A DNA stretch of 7,180 bases from an uncultured Planctomycetaceae bacterium (GCA_937952455.1 CALFYU010000236.1:1-7180), one strand, 5' to 3'; shown: positions 1 through 7,025, numbered from the stretch's first letter. Notes: generated by a model not told the origin, from the letters alone. Numbers and translations: made by a program.

Positions 1-477
1 GGAGAGGCAATAGGCGGCGTTGCCCGGCATGGGCCAGTCTTCGTGTACCGAAGTGATGTTGATAATCCGGCCACCATCGCCTTGTTTGATCATCTGCTTG
101 GCGGCGATTTGTGTCCCGAAAAAAGCGCTCTTGAGATTGATCTCTAAGACTTTTTCGTATTGCGCTTCGGTCGTGTCGAGCACCGACGTGCGGGTCTCCA
201 CGCCGGCGTTGTTGACCATGATGTCGACGCGTCCGAACTTGTCGACGGCGGCGGCGATGAGCTTTTCCAAATCGGCGACTTTGCTCACATCGGCGTCGAC
301 CCCGATCGCCTGTTCGCCCAACGCAGCGACTTGTTTCTCGAGCGCCTCGGTCGCTTCGGGATGCGCGACATAGTCGATGACGACATTCGCTCCCTGCCGG
401 GCGAGTTCCAACACGATCGCCATCCCGATGCCGCTATTCCCGCCGGTCACGATGGCGATTTTTCCTTTAAGACTCAT
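1..477 (-). CDS. SDR-family oxidoreductase, glucose 1-dehydrogenase-like (3' end cut by window edge)
   Basis: This is a classical short-chain dehydrogenase/reductase of which the first 159 residues are present. The sequence shows the nucleotide-binding TGGNSGIG at residues 11-18, a D at 63 followed by V (adenine-ring site), NNAG at 89-92, the catalytic Asn114 in INLKSAF, Ser143 in ITSVHED, and Tyr156. Lys160 of YxxxK would be the next codon, outside the window. The SVHE-x-x-P-x-P block before the catalytic Tyr resembles Bacillus glucose 1-dehydrogenases, so the likely reaction is oxidation of beta-D-glucose to gluconolactone with NAD(P)+; other polyols or sugars remain possible. After the second beta strand the sequence is IDYVAHPE, without the Arg usual in NADP-preferring members, so cofactor preference is open. 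The ATG at 477 is preceded by AAGGAG (486-491) at 8-nt spacing. It is the last visible gene of the cluster, 63 nt after the GMC gene, with no terminator between them. Confidence 0.93.
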   Translation of the reverse strand, partial: MSLKGKIAIVTGGNSGIGMAIVLELARQGANVVIDYVAHPEATEALEKQVAALGEQAIGVDADVSKVADLEKLIAAAVDKFGRVDIMVNNAGVETRTSVLDTTEAQYEKVLEINLKSAFFGTQIAAKQMIKQGDGGRIINITSVHEDWPMPGNAAYCLS

Positions 478-540
478 CCTGAAAACTCCTTGAACGTGTT
501 GAGTAATTTGCTCACGAAAATAGCATCGCGTCGGCAGCGA

Positions 541-2088
541 TCAAATCCGCTCCAGCAGATGATCACCAACGCGGAGGGCATTGGCCATGGCCGTCAGCGC
601 CGGATTGACTGCGCCGATACTGGGGAAAAAACTGGTGTCCACGACATACACGTTGTCGAGTTCGTGCGCCTTGCAGTTCGTATCGAGAACCGACGTGTTT
701 GGATCGCGGCCGAAGCGGCAGGTGCCGGCTTGGTGGGCGACGCCGCCGATGTCGATTTCGTTCTTCATATATATATTCCGCGGAATCAAATGGTCATGCA
801 TGTCCAAATGATTCAACATCGACTTGAGCTTGTGGTATAGCGTCTGCGCCGAGATTTCGTTGCTGCGAGTGTAATTCAACGTGATATTGCCGGCGGCGTC
901 GACGGTGATCCGATTGTCCGGGCGCGGCAGGTCTTCGGTCGAGAGCCAGAAATCGACGGCGTGCTTCGCGATCATCTCCAGTGACCATTGCGGAGCCAGC
1001 GCCGTTTCAATCGGCTTTTCACCGCGGAACATGGGGGCTTGCGACTTGCCGACCATCTGGATGTTGCCCATGGGAAACTCATAGCCCTCCATCCCGAAAT
1101 AGAAGTCGTTCAGCCCCAGCGTCTTCTGGTACTGGGTGGGATTGGGTTCCTTCGAGAGCGCCAACACAGCTTGGCTGTTGTGGAACATATAATTGCGGCC
1201 GACTTGATCCGACCCGTTCGCCAAGCCGCGGGGATGTTTGTCATTGGCCGACATCAACAGCAGCTTGGCCGAATTCGCCGCACCGCAGGCGACGACCACG
1301 ACCCCCGCCTCGTACTGTTCCTGTTGTCCTTCCCGGTTCACCACCACTCGCGTCACGGCAGTGCCGGCGGGGTTGGTTTCCAGTTTGAGCACTTGTGCGT
1401 CGATTAGCAGTGTGACGTTGTCATGTTCCAGCGCCGGTCGTACGCCGAGCACTTCGGCATCGCTCTTGGCGTGCACCAGACAAGGAAACCCGTCGCAATC
1501 GATACAGCGAACACAGCGGCTAAACGGCATTCGCGTTTCGTCGAGCATGATCCCGCAGGGGGAATGAAACGGCCGGTATCCCGCCTTTGCCAGATCGTCG
1601 GCCAGTTTGGCGATCCGCGGTTCGTGCGAAACGGGCGGGTGCGGATACGGCGCGCTCGCCGGTGGTTCGGTGGGATCCTCGCCCCGCGCGCCGTGGACAT
1701 GATACATCTGCTCCGCCTGCGTGTAGTACGGCTCCAGTTCGTCATAACCGATCGGCCATGCCGGTGAGATGCCGTCTTTGTGTCGCAGTTCGCCGAAGTC
1801 TTCGGCCCGCAGACGGTACAGGGCGGCGCCGTACATCTTCGTCGCGCCGCCGACAAAGTAATGCACACCCGGTTGAAACGGTTCGCCGTGCTTGTCGTGC
1901 CAGATATCGGTGGAGACGTAGCGGTTTTTGACGAAGACCTCTTCCGACATCCAGTTTTCTGGCTCGCGCTTGAGCCAGCCGCCGCGTTCCAGCAGGAGAA
2001 TGCGTTTCCCGGAGGGAGCAAGATGCCGGGCCAGCGTGCCGCCTCCTGCGCCGGTGCCGATAATAATCACGTCGAACGCTTCCGCCAT
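541..2088 (-). CDS. GMC-family FAD-dependent oxidoreductase with a four-cysteine motif
   Basis: This 515-residue protein belongs to the glucose-methanol-choline oxidoreductases, which use FAD to oxidise alcohols or sugar hydroxyls. The N-terminal dinucleotide fold is clear: VIIIGTGAGGGTLA at residues 7-20 and LLLERGG at 31-37. The FAD-covering segment is YFVGGATKMYGAALYRLR (77-94). The C-terminal domain carries HQAGTCRFG (452-460) and NPALTAMANALR (495-506), placing the catalytic pair at His452 and Asn495. Cysteines 192, 195, 198 and 203 form CxxCxxCxxxxC, just where iron-sulfur-containing GMC dehydrogenases and cholesterol-oxidase-like members carry cysteines; a cluster or metal site is inferred. 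There is no Tat or Sec signal and no adjacent cytochrome or small subunit, unlike periplasmic FAD glucose dehydrogenases. The ATG at 2088 has GAGGGAG (2096-2102) 7 nt upstream and lies 21 nt after the debranching-enzyme stop. The substrate is not determined; glucose or gluconate is suggested only by the neighbours. Confidence 0.93.
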   Translation of the reverse strand: MAEAFDVIIIGTGAGGGTLARHLAPSGKRILLLERGGWLKREPENWMSEEVFVKNRYVSTDIWHDKHGEPFQPGVHYFVGGATKMYGAALYRLRAEDFGELRHKDGISPAWPIGYDELEPYYTQAEQMYHVHGARGEDPTEPPASAPYPHPPVSHEPRIAKLADDLAKAGYRPFHSPCGIMLDETRMPFSRCVRCIDCDGFPCLVHAKSDAEVLGVRPALEHDNVTLLIDAQVLKLETNPAGTAVTRVVVNREGQQEQYEAGVVVVACGAANSAKLLLMSANDKHPRGLANGSDQVGRNYMFHNSQAVLALSKEPNPTQYQKTLGLNDFYFGMEGYEFPMGNIQMVGKSQAPMFRGEKPIETALAPQWSLEMIAKHAVDFWLSTEDLPRPDNRITVDAAGNITLNYTRSNEISAQTLYHKLKSMLNHLDMHDHLIPRNIYMKNEIDIGGVAHQAGTCRFGRDPNTSVLDTNCKAHELDNVYVVDTSFFPSIGAVNPALTAMANALRVGDHLLERI

Positions 2089-2109
2089 AACTCCGCTCCC
2101 TCGAAAGTC

Positions 2110-4167
2110 CTAGTCAGTCAAGCTCACTAAAACCACCGTTGTCCGGGCCTGACATGCATAATGCCGTTGTCCGTCGACAAGTCCCGCCGGCGGCGCCGCG
2201 TAATCCTGCGGCGGTTCCAAGCCGGTATCGACCAACCGCCGCCAATGACGCCCCTGAGCCGTCGCCGGTAATTCAAACATCAACGGCTCCCAATAGGCGT
2301 TGAGTATAACGTGAATGTGCTCGCCGGAGAATTCGTTGCGCAATTCGTAGGCCAGTGCGTGCGAATCTTTGCCCCAATCCGGCTGCTCCAATTTCACACC
2401 ATGCCATTTGATCATGGTGTTATCCGGCTCGCCCCAGAACGAGCGGTCCCGAAAAATCTCCGATTCCTGATGAAATTCCAGTAGGCCGCGAACGAATTGC
2501 AGGGTGTCCGCATGCCGCTCGACGTCGTCCCAGTCGAACCAAGCGAGGGCGCTGTCGTGGCAATAGGCATTGTTGTTGCCCTGCTGCGTGCGGCGGACTT
2601 CGTCTCCCATCGACAGCATCGGCCGGCCTTCGGACATCAACAGGATCGTCAACAGATTCTTGATCTGCTGCCGCCGCAGTTTCTCGATCTGCTCATCAGC
2701 CGTCGGCCCCTCGATGCCACAGTTCCAACTGAAATTGTCGTTGGATCCATCTTGGTTGTCTTCACCGTTGGCGGCGTTGTGTTTGCCGTCATAGCTGACC
2801 AGATCGTTAAGCGTGAAACCGTCGTGGGCGGTGATGAAATTCACGCTGCGGCTGGGGAGCCGTTGTGTGTGGTTAAACATGTTCGCACTCGCCACCAGAT
2901 TATCGGCCAATGCGCTGACTGTGCCGGCATCGCCGCGGACGAAACGCCGGACGTGATCGCGAAAGGCACCATTCCAGACCGCCCACCGGTCTTCACCAAA
3001 ATTGGCCAACTGGTACAGGCCGGCGGCGTCCCACGCTTCGGCAATGATTTTCGTTCCGGCGAGTACGGGATCGACTTCGATGTCGAGCAAAATCGGCGGG
3101 CGGTCCATCGGCCGACCTTTTTCATCCCGCGAGAGACTCGCCGCCAAATCGAAACGGAAGCCGTCGACGTGCATGTGCTCGACCCAGTACCGCAAGCAAT
3201 CCAGAATCATCAATCGCACGACGGAGTTGTTGCCGCTGACGGTGTTGCCGCAGCCCGTGTCGTCGACGTACTTGGACGGGTCGTCCGCATCGAGGATGTA
3301 GTACGTCGGATTGTCGATCCCCCGCAGCGACAGCGTCGGTCCGCTCGTGCCCCCTTCGGCCGTGTGGTTGAACACGACGTCGAGAATGACTTCAATGCCC
3401 GCGCGATGCAGTGCTTTGACCATATCGCGAAATTCGTTGATTGGCCCTAATGGGCCGGCCTGCGAGCTGTAGGCCGCGTGCGGCGCGAACCAGGCGATCG
3501 GCTGGTAGCCCCAGTAGTTGGTCCCGGTCGGCGCCGCTTGAGCGTCGAACTGCTGCACCGGCATCAGTTCGACGGTCTTTACACCCAAATCGACGAGATA
3601 CGGAATCTTTTCGATCAGCCCGGCATAGCTGCCGCGTCTTTTTGCCGCAATGCCGGAGTTCGGGTTCCGCGTGAAACCGGCGACGTGCATTTCATAAATC
3701 ACCGCATCAACGAACTGCCGCTCAAGCGGGACGTCCCCTTCCCAATCGTACGCCGCCGGATCGACGACGACGCTCTTGATGGCGGTAGCGAGGTTGTGCC
3801 CCGCTGCTGCGGCGCGTGATCGGTCGTAGCGATCGGTGTTAGCCGTTGCCAGCGTGTAGGGGTCGACGAGTAGCTTTTGATTGTCGAACCGCAGTCCCAA
3901 ATCAAAACGGTCCGGTCCGGAGACGCGGTAGCCGTACAACTGTCCGGCCGCAATTCCCTTGACGAACACGTGCCAATAGTGATAGGTGCGGTGCGTCTCG
4001 GGGTCGAGTGCGATCGTGTGCGCGGGCTCGGCATCCGCCGCAGCGTCGAACAAGAGCAATTCGACGCCGGTTGCATGTTTTGAGTACAGGCAGAAATTCA
4101 CTCCGCCGTCAAGAACGGTCGCGCCGATCGGATGTGAGTGACCGGCGGCGGTTCTAACCGCGCTCAT
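2110..4167 (-). CDS. glgX: Isoamylase-type glycogen debranching enzyme (GH13, GlgX/ISA-like)
   Basis: This enzyme hydrolyses alpha-1,6 branch points of glycogen-like glucans. With the chosen start it has 685 residues, close to the usual 650-750. An N-terminal CBM48-like beta domain covers roughly 10-120, the GH13 barrel about 150-580, and a C-terminal beta domain follows. The four GH13 regions are intact: DVVFNH (263-268), GFRFDLA (336-342) with nucleophile Asp340, AEAWD with acid/base Glu377, and AHDG (447-450) with transition-state Asp449. Blocks such as NDNFSWNCGIEG, YEMHVAGFT and RRLVDTGLEPPQDY look closer to plant-type isoamylases than to E. coli GlgX, judged from memory. The open frame runs back to a TTG at 4236, but the ATG at 4167 is preferred: it precedes the conserved SHPIGATVLDGGVNF segment and overlaps the glucosidase stop by only 14 nt, which suggests translational coupling. 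An ATG at 4185 is a weaker alternative without a ribosome site. Expected to be cytoplasmic. Confidence 0.93.
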   Translation of the reverse strand: MSAVRTAAGHSHPIGATVLDGGVNFCLYSKHATGVELLLFDAAADAEPAHTIALDPETHRTYHYWHVFVKGIAAGQLYGYRVSGPDRFDLGLRFDNQKLLVDPYTLATANTDRYDRSRAAAAGHNLATAIKSVVVDPAAYDWEGDVPLERQFVDAVIYEMHVAGFTRNPNSGIAAKRRGSYAGLIEKIPYLVDLGVKTVELMPVQQFDAQAAPTGTNYWGYQPIAWFAPHAAYSSQAGPLGPINEFRDMVKALHRAGIEVILDVVFNHTAEGGTSGPTLSLRGIDNPTYYILDADDPSKYVDDTGCGNTVSGNNSVVRLMILDCLRYWVEHMHVDGFRFDLAASLSRDEKGRPMDRPPILLDIEVDPVLAGTKIIAEAWDAAGLYQLANFGEDRWAVWNGAFRDHVRRFVRGDAGTVSALADNLVASANMFNHTQRLPSRSVNFITAHDGFTLNDLVSYDGKHNAANGEDNQDGSNDNFSWNCGIEGPTADEQIEKLRRQQIKNLLTILLMSEGRPMLSMGDEVRRTQQGNNNAYCHDSALAWFDWDDVERHADTLQFVRGLLEFHQESEIFRDRSFWGEPDNTMIKWHGVKLEQPDWGKDSHALAYELRNEFSGEHIHVILNAYWEPLMFELPATAQGRHWRRLVDTGLEPPQDYAAPPAGLVDGQRHYACQARTTVVLVSLTD

Positions 4168-6820
4168 GTTGTTTCCAATATTCATAGAGCAGCGAGACCA
4201 CCAGCGCCGTCCAGCCCGTTTGATGACTGGCTCCAACGCCCGCCCCCGTGTCGCCGTGAAAATATTCCGAGAAGATCACGTAGTCCCGCCAGTGCGGATC
4301 GGTTTGGAAATACTCGTTCTGGCCGAAGACCGGCCGGCGATCGTTTTTTTCCGGATCGCGGCGAAAGATGCCGGTCAGCCGCTGCGCCAATTCGCCGGCG
4401 ACTTCGTCCAGCGTCATCCACTGCGACGATCCGGTCGGGCATTCGACTTTGTAGCTGTCGCCGTAGTACCGCGAGAATTCATGCAGAGACCGGACGATTG
4501 TGTAATTCACCGGAAACCAAATCGGCCCCCGCCAATTGGAGTTCCCGCCGAAGAGCCGGCTGTCGGATTCCGCCGGGGTGTATTTGACCTCAAACTGTTG
4601 TCCGCCCGCCTCGAATTCGTAGGGATGTTCCAGATGATAGCGCGAGACCGAGCGGATGCCATAATCCGACAGGAACTCGTCCGGGTCGAGCATTCTCCGT
4701 AGCAATGCCGTCAGACGGTCAGTGGAGAGGATGGCCAAAATGTGGGAGCCGTTTTCGCTCGGCTCCTTGACTGGCGCAACGTGCTTTAACAAGTCGGGAC
4801 GATTTTCCAGGAACCATTTCGCCCATTTCCGGAAATTGTGCCAACTCTCGGTGCGCTGCGCCGAGGCCACAAAAACGGCAAACAGGGGAACGAGTCCGAC
4901 CATCGAATGGATGCGCAGCGGGGTTGTCTCGCCTGACGGCAGCAGAATCACATCATAAAAGAATTCGTCCTGCTCATCCCACAAGTCGATGCCGGCGCCG
5001 TCAATATTGGTCATCGCATGGGCGATGTACAGGAAATGCTCGAAGTATTTGATCGCCATGTTTTCATAAAACGGCTCCTCAACGGCCAACTCCGCCGCGA
5101 TATTCAACATGGTCGCACAGTACAGAGCCATCCAACTCGTGCCGTCGCTTTGCTCAAGTTGGCCGCCGTCGGGGAGCGGTTTGTCGCGATCGAAACACCC
5201 GATGTTGTCCATCCCCAGGAACCCGCCGCCAAACACGTCGCGGCCTCCCTCGTCCTTGCGATTGACCCAATAGCTGAAGTTCAGCATCCCGTTTTGGAAC
5301 ATCTGTTTCAGAAACGTCGTGTCGCCGCCGCCGGTTTGCTCAAATTCGATTTGATAGACCCCGCATGCCGCCCAACAGAGCGCCGGCGGGTTGACGTCGT
5401 CGAAGTTCCATTCATAGGCCGGGTACTGCCCGTTGGCATGTTGATACCATTCGTACCCCATCATCAACAGTTGCTGTTTGGCGAACTCGGGGTCGATGTG
5501 GGAAATCGCGATGCAATGAAAAGCCAAATCCCAAGCGGCGTACCATGGATATTCCCACGTGTCGGGCATCAGGATCACGTCGGCGTTGTGCAGTTCCTTC
5601 CAGCGCCAGTTGCGCCCCTTCCAACGCGACTCCGGCGGCGTCGGCTGCAGCGGATCCCCCTTCAACCAACGATAGACGTCGTAGTGATAGTACTGTTTGG
5701 ACCACAGCAGACTGGCGAACGCCTGACGGGCGACCAATTGTGCATCGTCCGTGAGTGTCGGCGGCCGCAGAGACTCATAAAACGCGTCCGCCTCGGCCAG
5801 GCGGGAGGCGAATACGGCGTCGAAGTCGTCAAACGGGTTCGTCCGCAAGTCCGGAGAAAAGCGGACTTCCACGACGAACTCTTCCCCCGGCGGCACAACG
5901 GCATGGGCATGCCCCGCCAACTTGCTGCCGCGATCGCGATTGACGGCATCGTGATTCCCATTCACAACGAAATCATGAATCCCGTCTTTGACGTACCGCG
6001 AGAGGTTCTTCGAATTGTCGACACGACGGAAGTTTGTTTCGTTTTCGGTAAATAACAACTCCACCGGTTGTCCATTTGAGGCCCGGACGTGCCAGGCGCG
6101 ATCGGCGGTCTTCGGATGCGACGTTGTTGCCGCTCCGGGGCCGACTTGTTGGATGGCCGGTTTGAAGGCATCCGGCTCCCAGGACCAAGTGTTGCGATAC
6201 CACAGGTGCGGCAAGATGTGAATCGGTGCCGCATCCGGCCCGCGATTCACGGCGGTAATCCGGCACAGGATTTCCTCGGGACCGGCCTTGGCATATTCAA
6301 TGAACACGTCGAAATAGCGGTTCGCCAAAAACGTGTCCTGAAGCGCGTCAAACAGTTCGTACTCCGGCTGCGACTGATCGCGCTGGCCATTGACCTCGAC
6401 CAACTCCTCGTACGGATACTCCACCTGCGGATACTTATAGAGCATCTTCATGTAGGAATGCGTCGGCGTGCCGTCGAGGAAGAAGTAGTATTCCTTCACG
6501 TCCTCGCCGTGGTTTCCCTGCAGGTTGCTCAGCCCGAACATCCGCTCTTTGAGAATCGGATCCTTTTCGTTCCAAAACGCAACCGCCAGACAAATGCGCT
6601 GTTTGTCGTCACAAAACCCGCCGATGCCGTCTTCGTTCCAGCGATAGACGCGGCTCCGTGCATGGTCGTGTGGAAAATAATTCCAGGCGTCACCATCGGC
6701 GCTGTAATCTTCGCGAACGGTCCCCCAGGCGCGATCGCTCAAGTAGGTTCCCCACCGCTTCCAATCGACTTTGCCGGCATTATGCTCGGCCAGCCGATCC
6801 TGTTCCACATTTTGATTCAT
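4154..6820 (-). CDS. GH63 (MGH1-like) alpha-glucosidase, long form
   Basis: This 888-residue glycoside hydrolase of the (alpha/alpha)6-barrel GH63 type is related to mannosyl-oligosaccharide glucosidases, E. coli YgjK and glucosylglycerate hydrolases. Positions use the ATG at 6820. An N-terminal beta-rich half (about 30-350) has WGTVREDYS (32-40), FPHDHARSR (49-57) and GNHGEDVKE (102-110). The helical barrel (about 360-880) has YPWYAAWDLAFH (424-435), where Asp431 is the likely general acid, GGFLGMDNIG (532-541), NWRGPIWFPVNY (762-773), and FSEYFHGDTG (850-859), where Glu852 is the likely base. Those roles are assigned by analogy with characterised GH63 enzymes. The frame extends upstream to a GTG at 6910, but those 30 residues look non-conserved and run into the candidate promoter, so the ATG at 6820 is chosen. 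No signal peptide is seen. The enzyme is about twice the length of characterised glucosylglycerate hydrolases, so its substrate is unknown; an alpha-glucoside or oligosaccharide from the debranching step is plausible. Confidence 0.92.
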   Translation of the reverse strand: MNQNVEQDRLAEHNAGKVDWKRWGTYLSDRAWGTVREDYSADGDAWNYFPHDHARSRVYRWNEDGIGGFCDDKQRICLAVAFWNEKDPILKERMFGLSNLQGNHGEDVKEYYFFLDGTPTHSYMKMLYKYPQVEYPYEELVEVNGQRDQSQPEYELFDALQDTFLANRYFDVFIEYAKAGPEEILCRITAVNRGPDAAPIHILPHLWYRNTWSWEPDAFKPAIQQVGPGAATTSHPKTADRAWHVRASNGQPVELLFTENETNFRRVDNSKNLSRYVKDGIHDFVVNGNHDAVNRDRGSKLAGHAHAVVPPGEEFVVEVRFSPDLRTNPFDDFDAVFASRLAEADAFYESLRPPTLTDDAQLVARQAFASLLWSKQYYHYDVYRWLKGDPLQPTPPESRWKGRNWRWKELHNADVILMPDTWEYPWYAAWDLAFHCIAISHIDPEFAKQQLLMMGYEWYQHANGQYPAYEWNFDDVNPPALCWAACGVYQIEFEQTGGGDTTFLKQMFQNGMLNFSYWVNRKDEGGRDVFGGGFLGMDNIGCFDRDKPLPDGGQLEQSDGTSWMALYCATMLNIAAELAVEEPFYENMAIKYFEHFLYIAHAMTNIDGAGIDLWDEQDEFFYDVILLPSGETTPLRIHSMVGLVPLFAVFVASAQRTESWHNFRKWAKWFLENRPDLLKHVAPVKEPSENGSHILAILSTDRLTALLRRMLDPDEFLSDYGIRSVSRYHLEHPYEFEAGGQQFEVKYTPAESDSRLFGGNSNWRGPIWFPVNYTIVRSLHEFSRYYGDSYKVECPTGSSQWMTLDEVAGELAQRLTGIFRRDPEKNDRRPVFGQNEYFQTDPHWRDYVIFSEYFHGDTGAGVGASHQTGWTALVVSLLYEYWKQHERG
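4172..4176 (-). promoter_or_regulatory. Weak ribosome binding site for the debranching enzyme
   Basis: GGAAA lies 4 nt before the ATG at 4167, inside the end of the glucosidase gene. It is a poor and close Shine-Dalgarno sequence, but neither the ATG at 4185 nor the TTG at 4236 has a better one. With the 14-nt overlap it suggests that ribosomes finishing the glucosidase re-initiate here. Confidence 0.4.
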
Positions 6821-6832
6821 CGTTGGACCGCA

Positions 6833-6837
6833 CTCCG
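6833..6837 (-). promoter_or_regulatory. Ribosome binding site supporting the GH63 start
   Basis: CGGAG lies 12 nt upstream of the ATG at 6820. The spacing is slightly long, but it is the only Shine-Dalgarno-like sequence near a plausible start. The GTG at 6910 has none. Confidence 0.45.
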
Positions 6838-6901
6838 CGGATATGATCGAAGGAAGTTTCGCCGGATCAACAGCGCAATGGTCATTCTCGTCAAAGTGTA
6901 C

Positions 6902-6930
6902 AAACACCACGTACAGATTCCATGGTGTTT
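6902..6930. repeat. Inverted repeat AAACACCA-N13-TGGTGTTT, candidate operator
   Basis: Perfect 8-bp arms at 6902-6909 and 6923-6930 are separated by 13 bp. The arm centres are 21 bp apart, two helical turns, which is the geometry expected of a dimeric repressor site. A second, interleaved dyad TGTAC-N9-GTACA occupies 6897-6901 and 6911-6915. Together they cover the spacer and -10 region of the candidate promoter, 82-110 nt before the glucosidase start. A hairpin role is possible, but there is no T-run, so a terminator is unlikely. The dyad is seen directly; its role is inferred. Confidence 0.4.
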
Positions 6931-6938
6931 CAGGTCAA
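6910..6938 (-). promoter_or_regulatory. Candidate sigma70-like promoter for the glucosidase-led cluster
   Basis: A -35-like TTGACC (6933-6938, five of six consensus bases) is followed after 17 bp by TGTACG (6910-6915), only three of six for a -10. An AT-rich 11-bp palindrome AATTC-A-GAATT (6937-6947) overlaps the -35. The location, between the regulator and the first enzyme gene, is right for an operon promoter, and the inverted repeat at 6902-6930 overlaps it. The -10 is poor, so this is tentative; an alternative sigma factor could also be used. Confidence 0.25.
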
Positions 6939-6980
6939 TTCTGAATTTCGACCGCGAATGTCCGGTGCGACGTTGGCGCA

Positions 6981-6993
6981 CACAGATCCTGTG
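6981..6993. repeat. Short dyad CACAG-N3-CTGTG in the intergenic region
   Basis: This is a 13-bp dyad with 5-bp perfect arms, 33 bp downstream of the regulator stop on the minus strand. No T-run follows, so it is not a convincing intrinsic terminator. It could be a protein-binding site or chance. Confidence 0.2.
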
Positions 6994-7004
6994 GGCTTTG
7001 TCGA

Positions 7005-7016
7005 ACCGACGTCGGT
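7005..7016. repeat. 12-bp perfect palindrome ACCGACGTCGGT
   Basis: A perfect palindrome starts 9 nt after the regulator's stop codon. As RNA it would make only a short stem and has no T-tract. One or two such palindromes are expected by chance in a window of this size. It is recorded because it adds to the unusual density of dyads in this 205-bp intergenic region. Confidence 0.2.
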
Positions 7017-7025
7017 AATACTCAA

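Noticed and set aside
478..540. Possible promoter or terminator between the GMC and SDR genes
   Set aside because: The 63-nt gap holds a good ribosome binding site but no stable hairpin with a T-run and no -35/-10 pair. It is best read as an intra-operon gap.
766..786. ATATATATAT run followed by the palindrome ATTCCGCGGAAT
   Set aside because: It lies inside the GMC coding sequence and is explained by its Ile-Tyr-Met and Ile-Pro-Arg-Asn codons. A single 12-bp palindrome is expected by chance.
160..840. 226-codon plus-strand frame across the SDR/GMC junction
   Set aside because: It is antisense to two well-supported genes and its translation shows no recognisable motif.
2497..3450. 317-codon open frame on the plus strand
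   Set aside because: It lies wholly antisense to the debranching enzyme with its intact GH13 motifs, and its translation shows no domain or conserved motif. It is a shadow frame of GC-rich coding sequence.
5018..6055. 345-codon open frame on the plus strand
   Set aside because: It is antisense to the GH63 gene, and its composition (many Arg, Val, His, Gln) is typical of an antisense shadow; no recognisable fold motif.
6821..6910. Upstream extension of the GH63 gene to a GTG at 6910
   Set aside because: The extra 30 residues do not look like family sequence, the GTG lacks a ribosome site and it overlaps the candidate promoter and dyad. The ATG at 6820 leads directly into conserved sequence.
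6089..7018. 309-codon plus-strand frame crossing the intergenic region
   Set aside because: Most of it is antisense to the start of the GH63 gene. Its extension across the intergenic region has no motif or convincing ribosome site, so I do not call it a gene.
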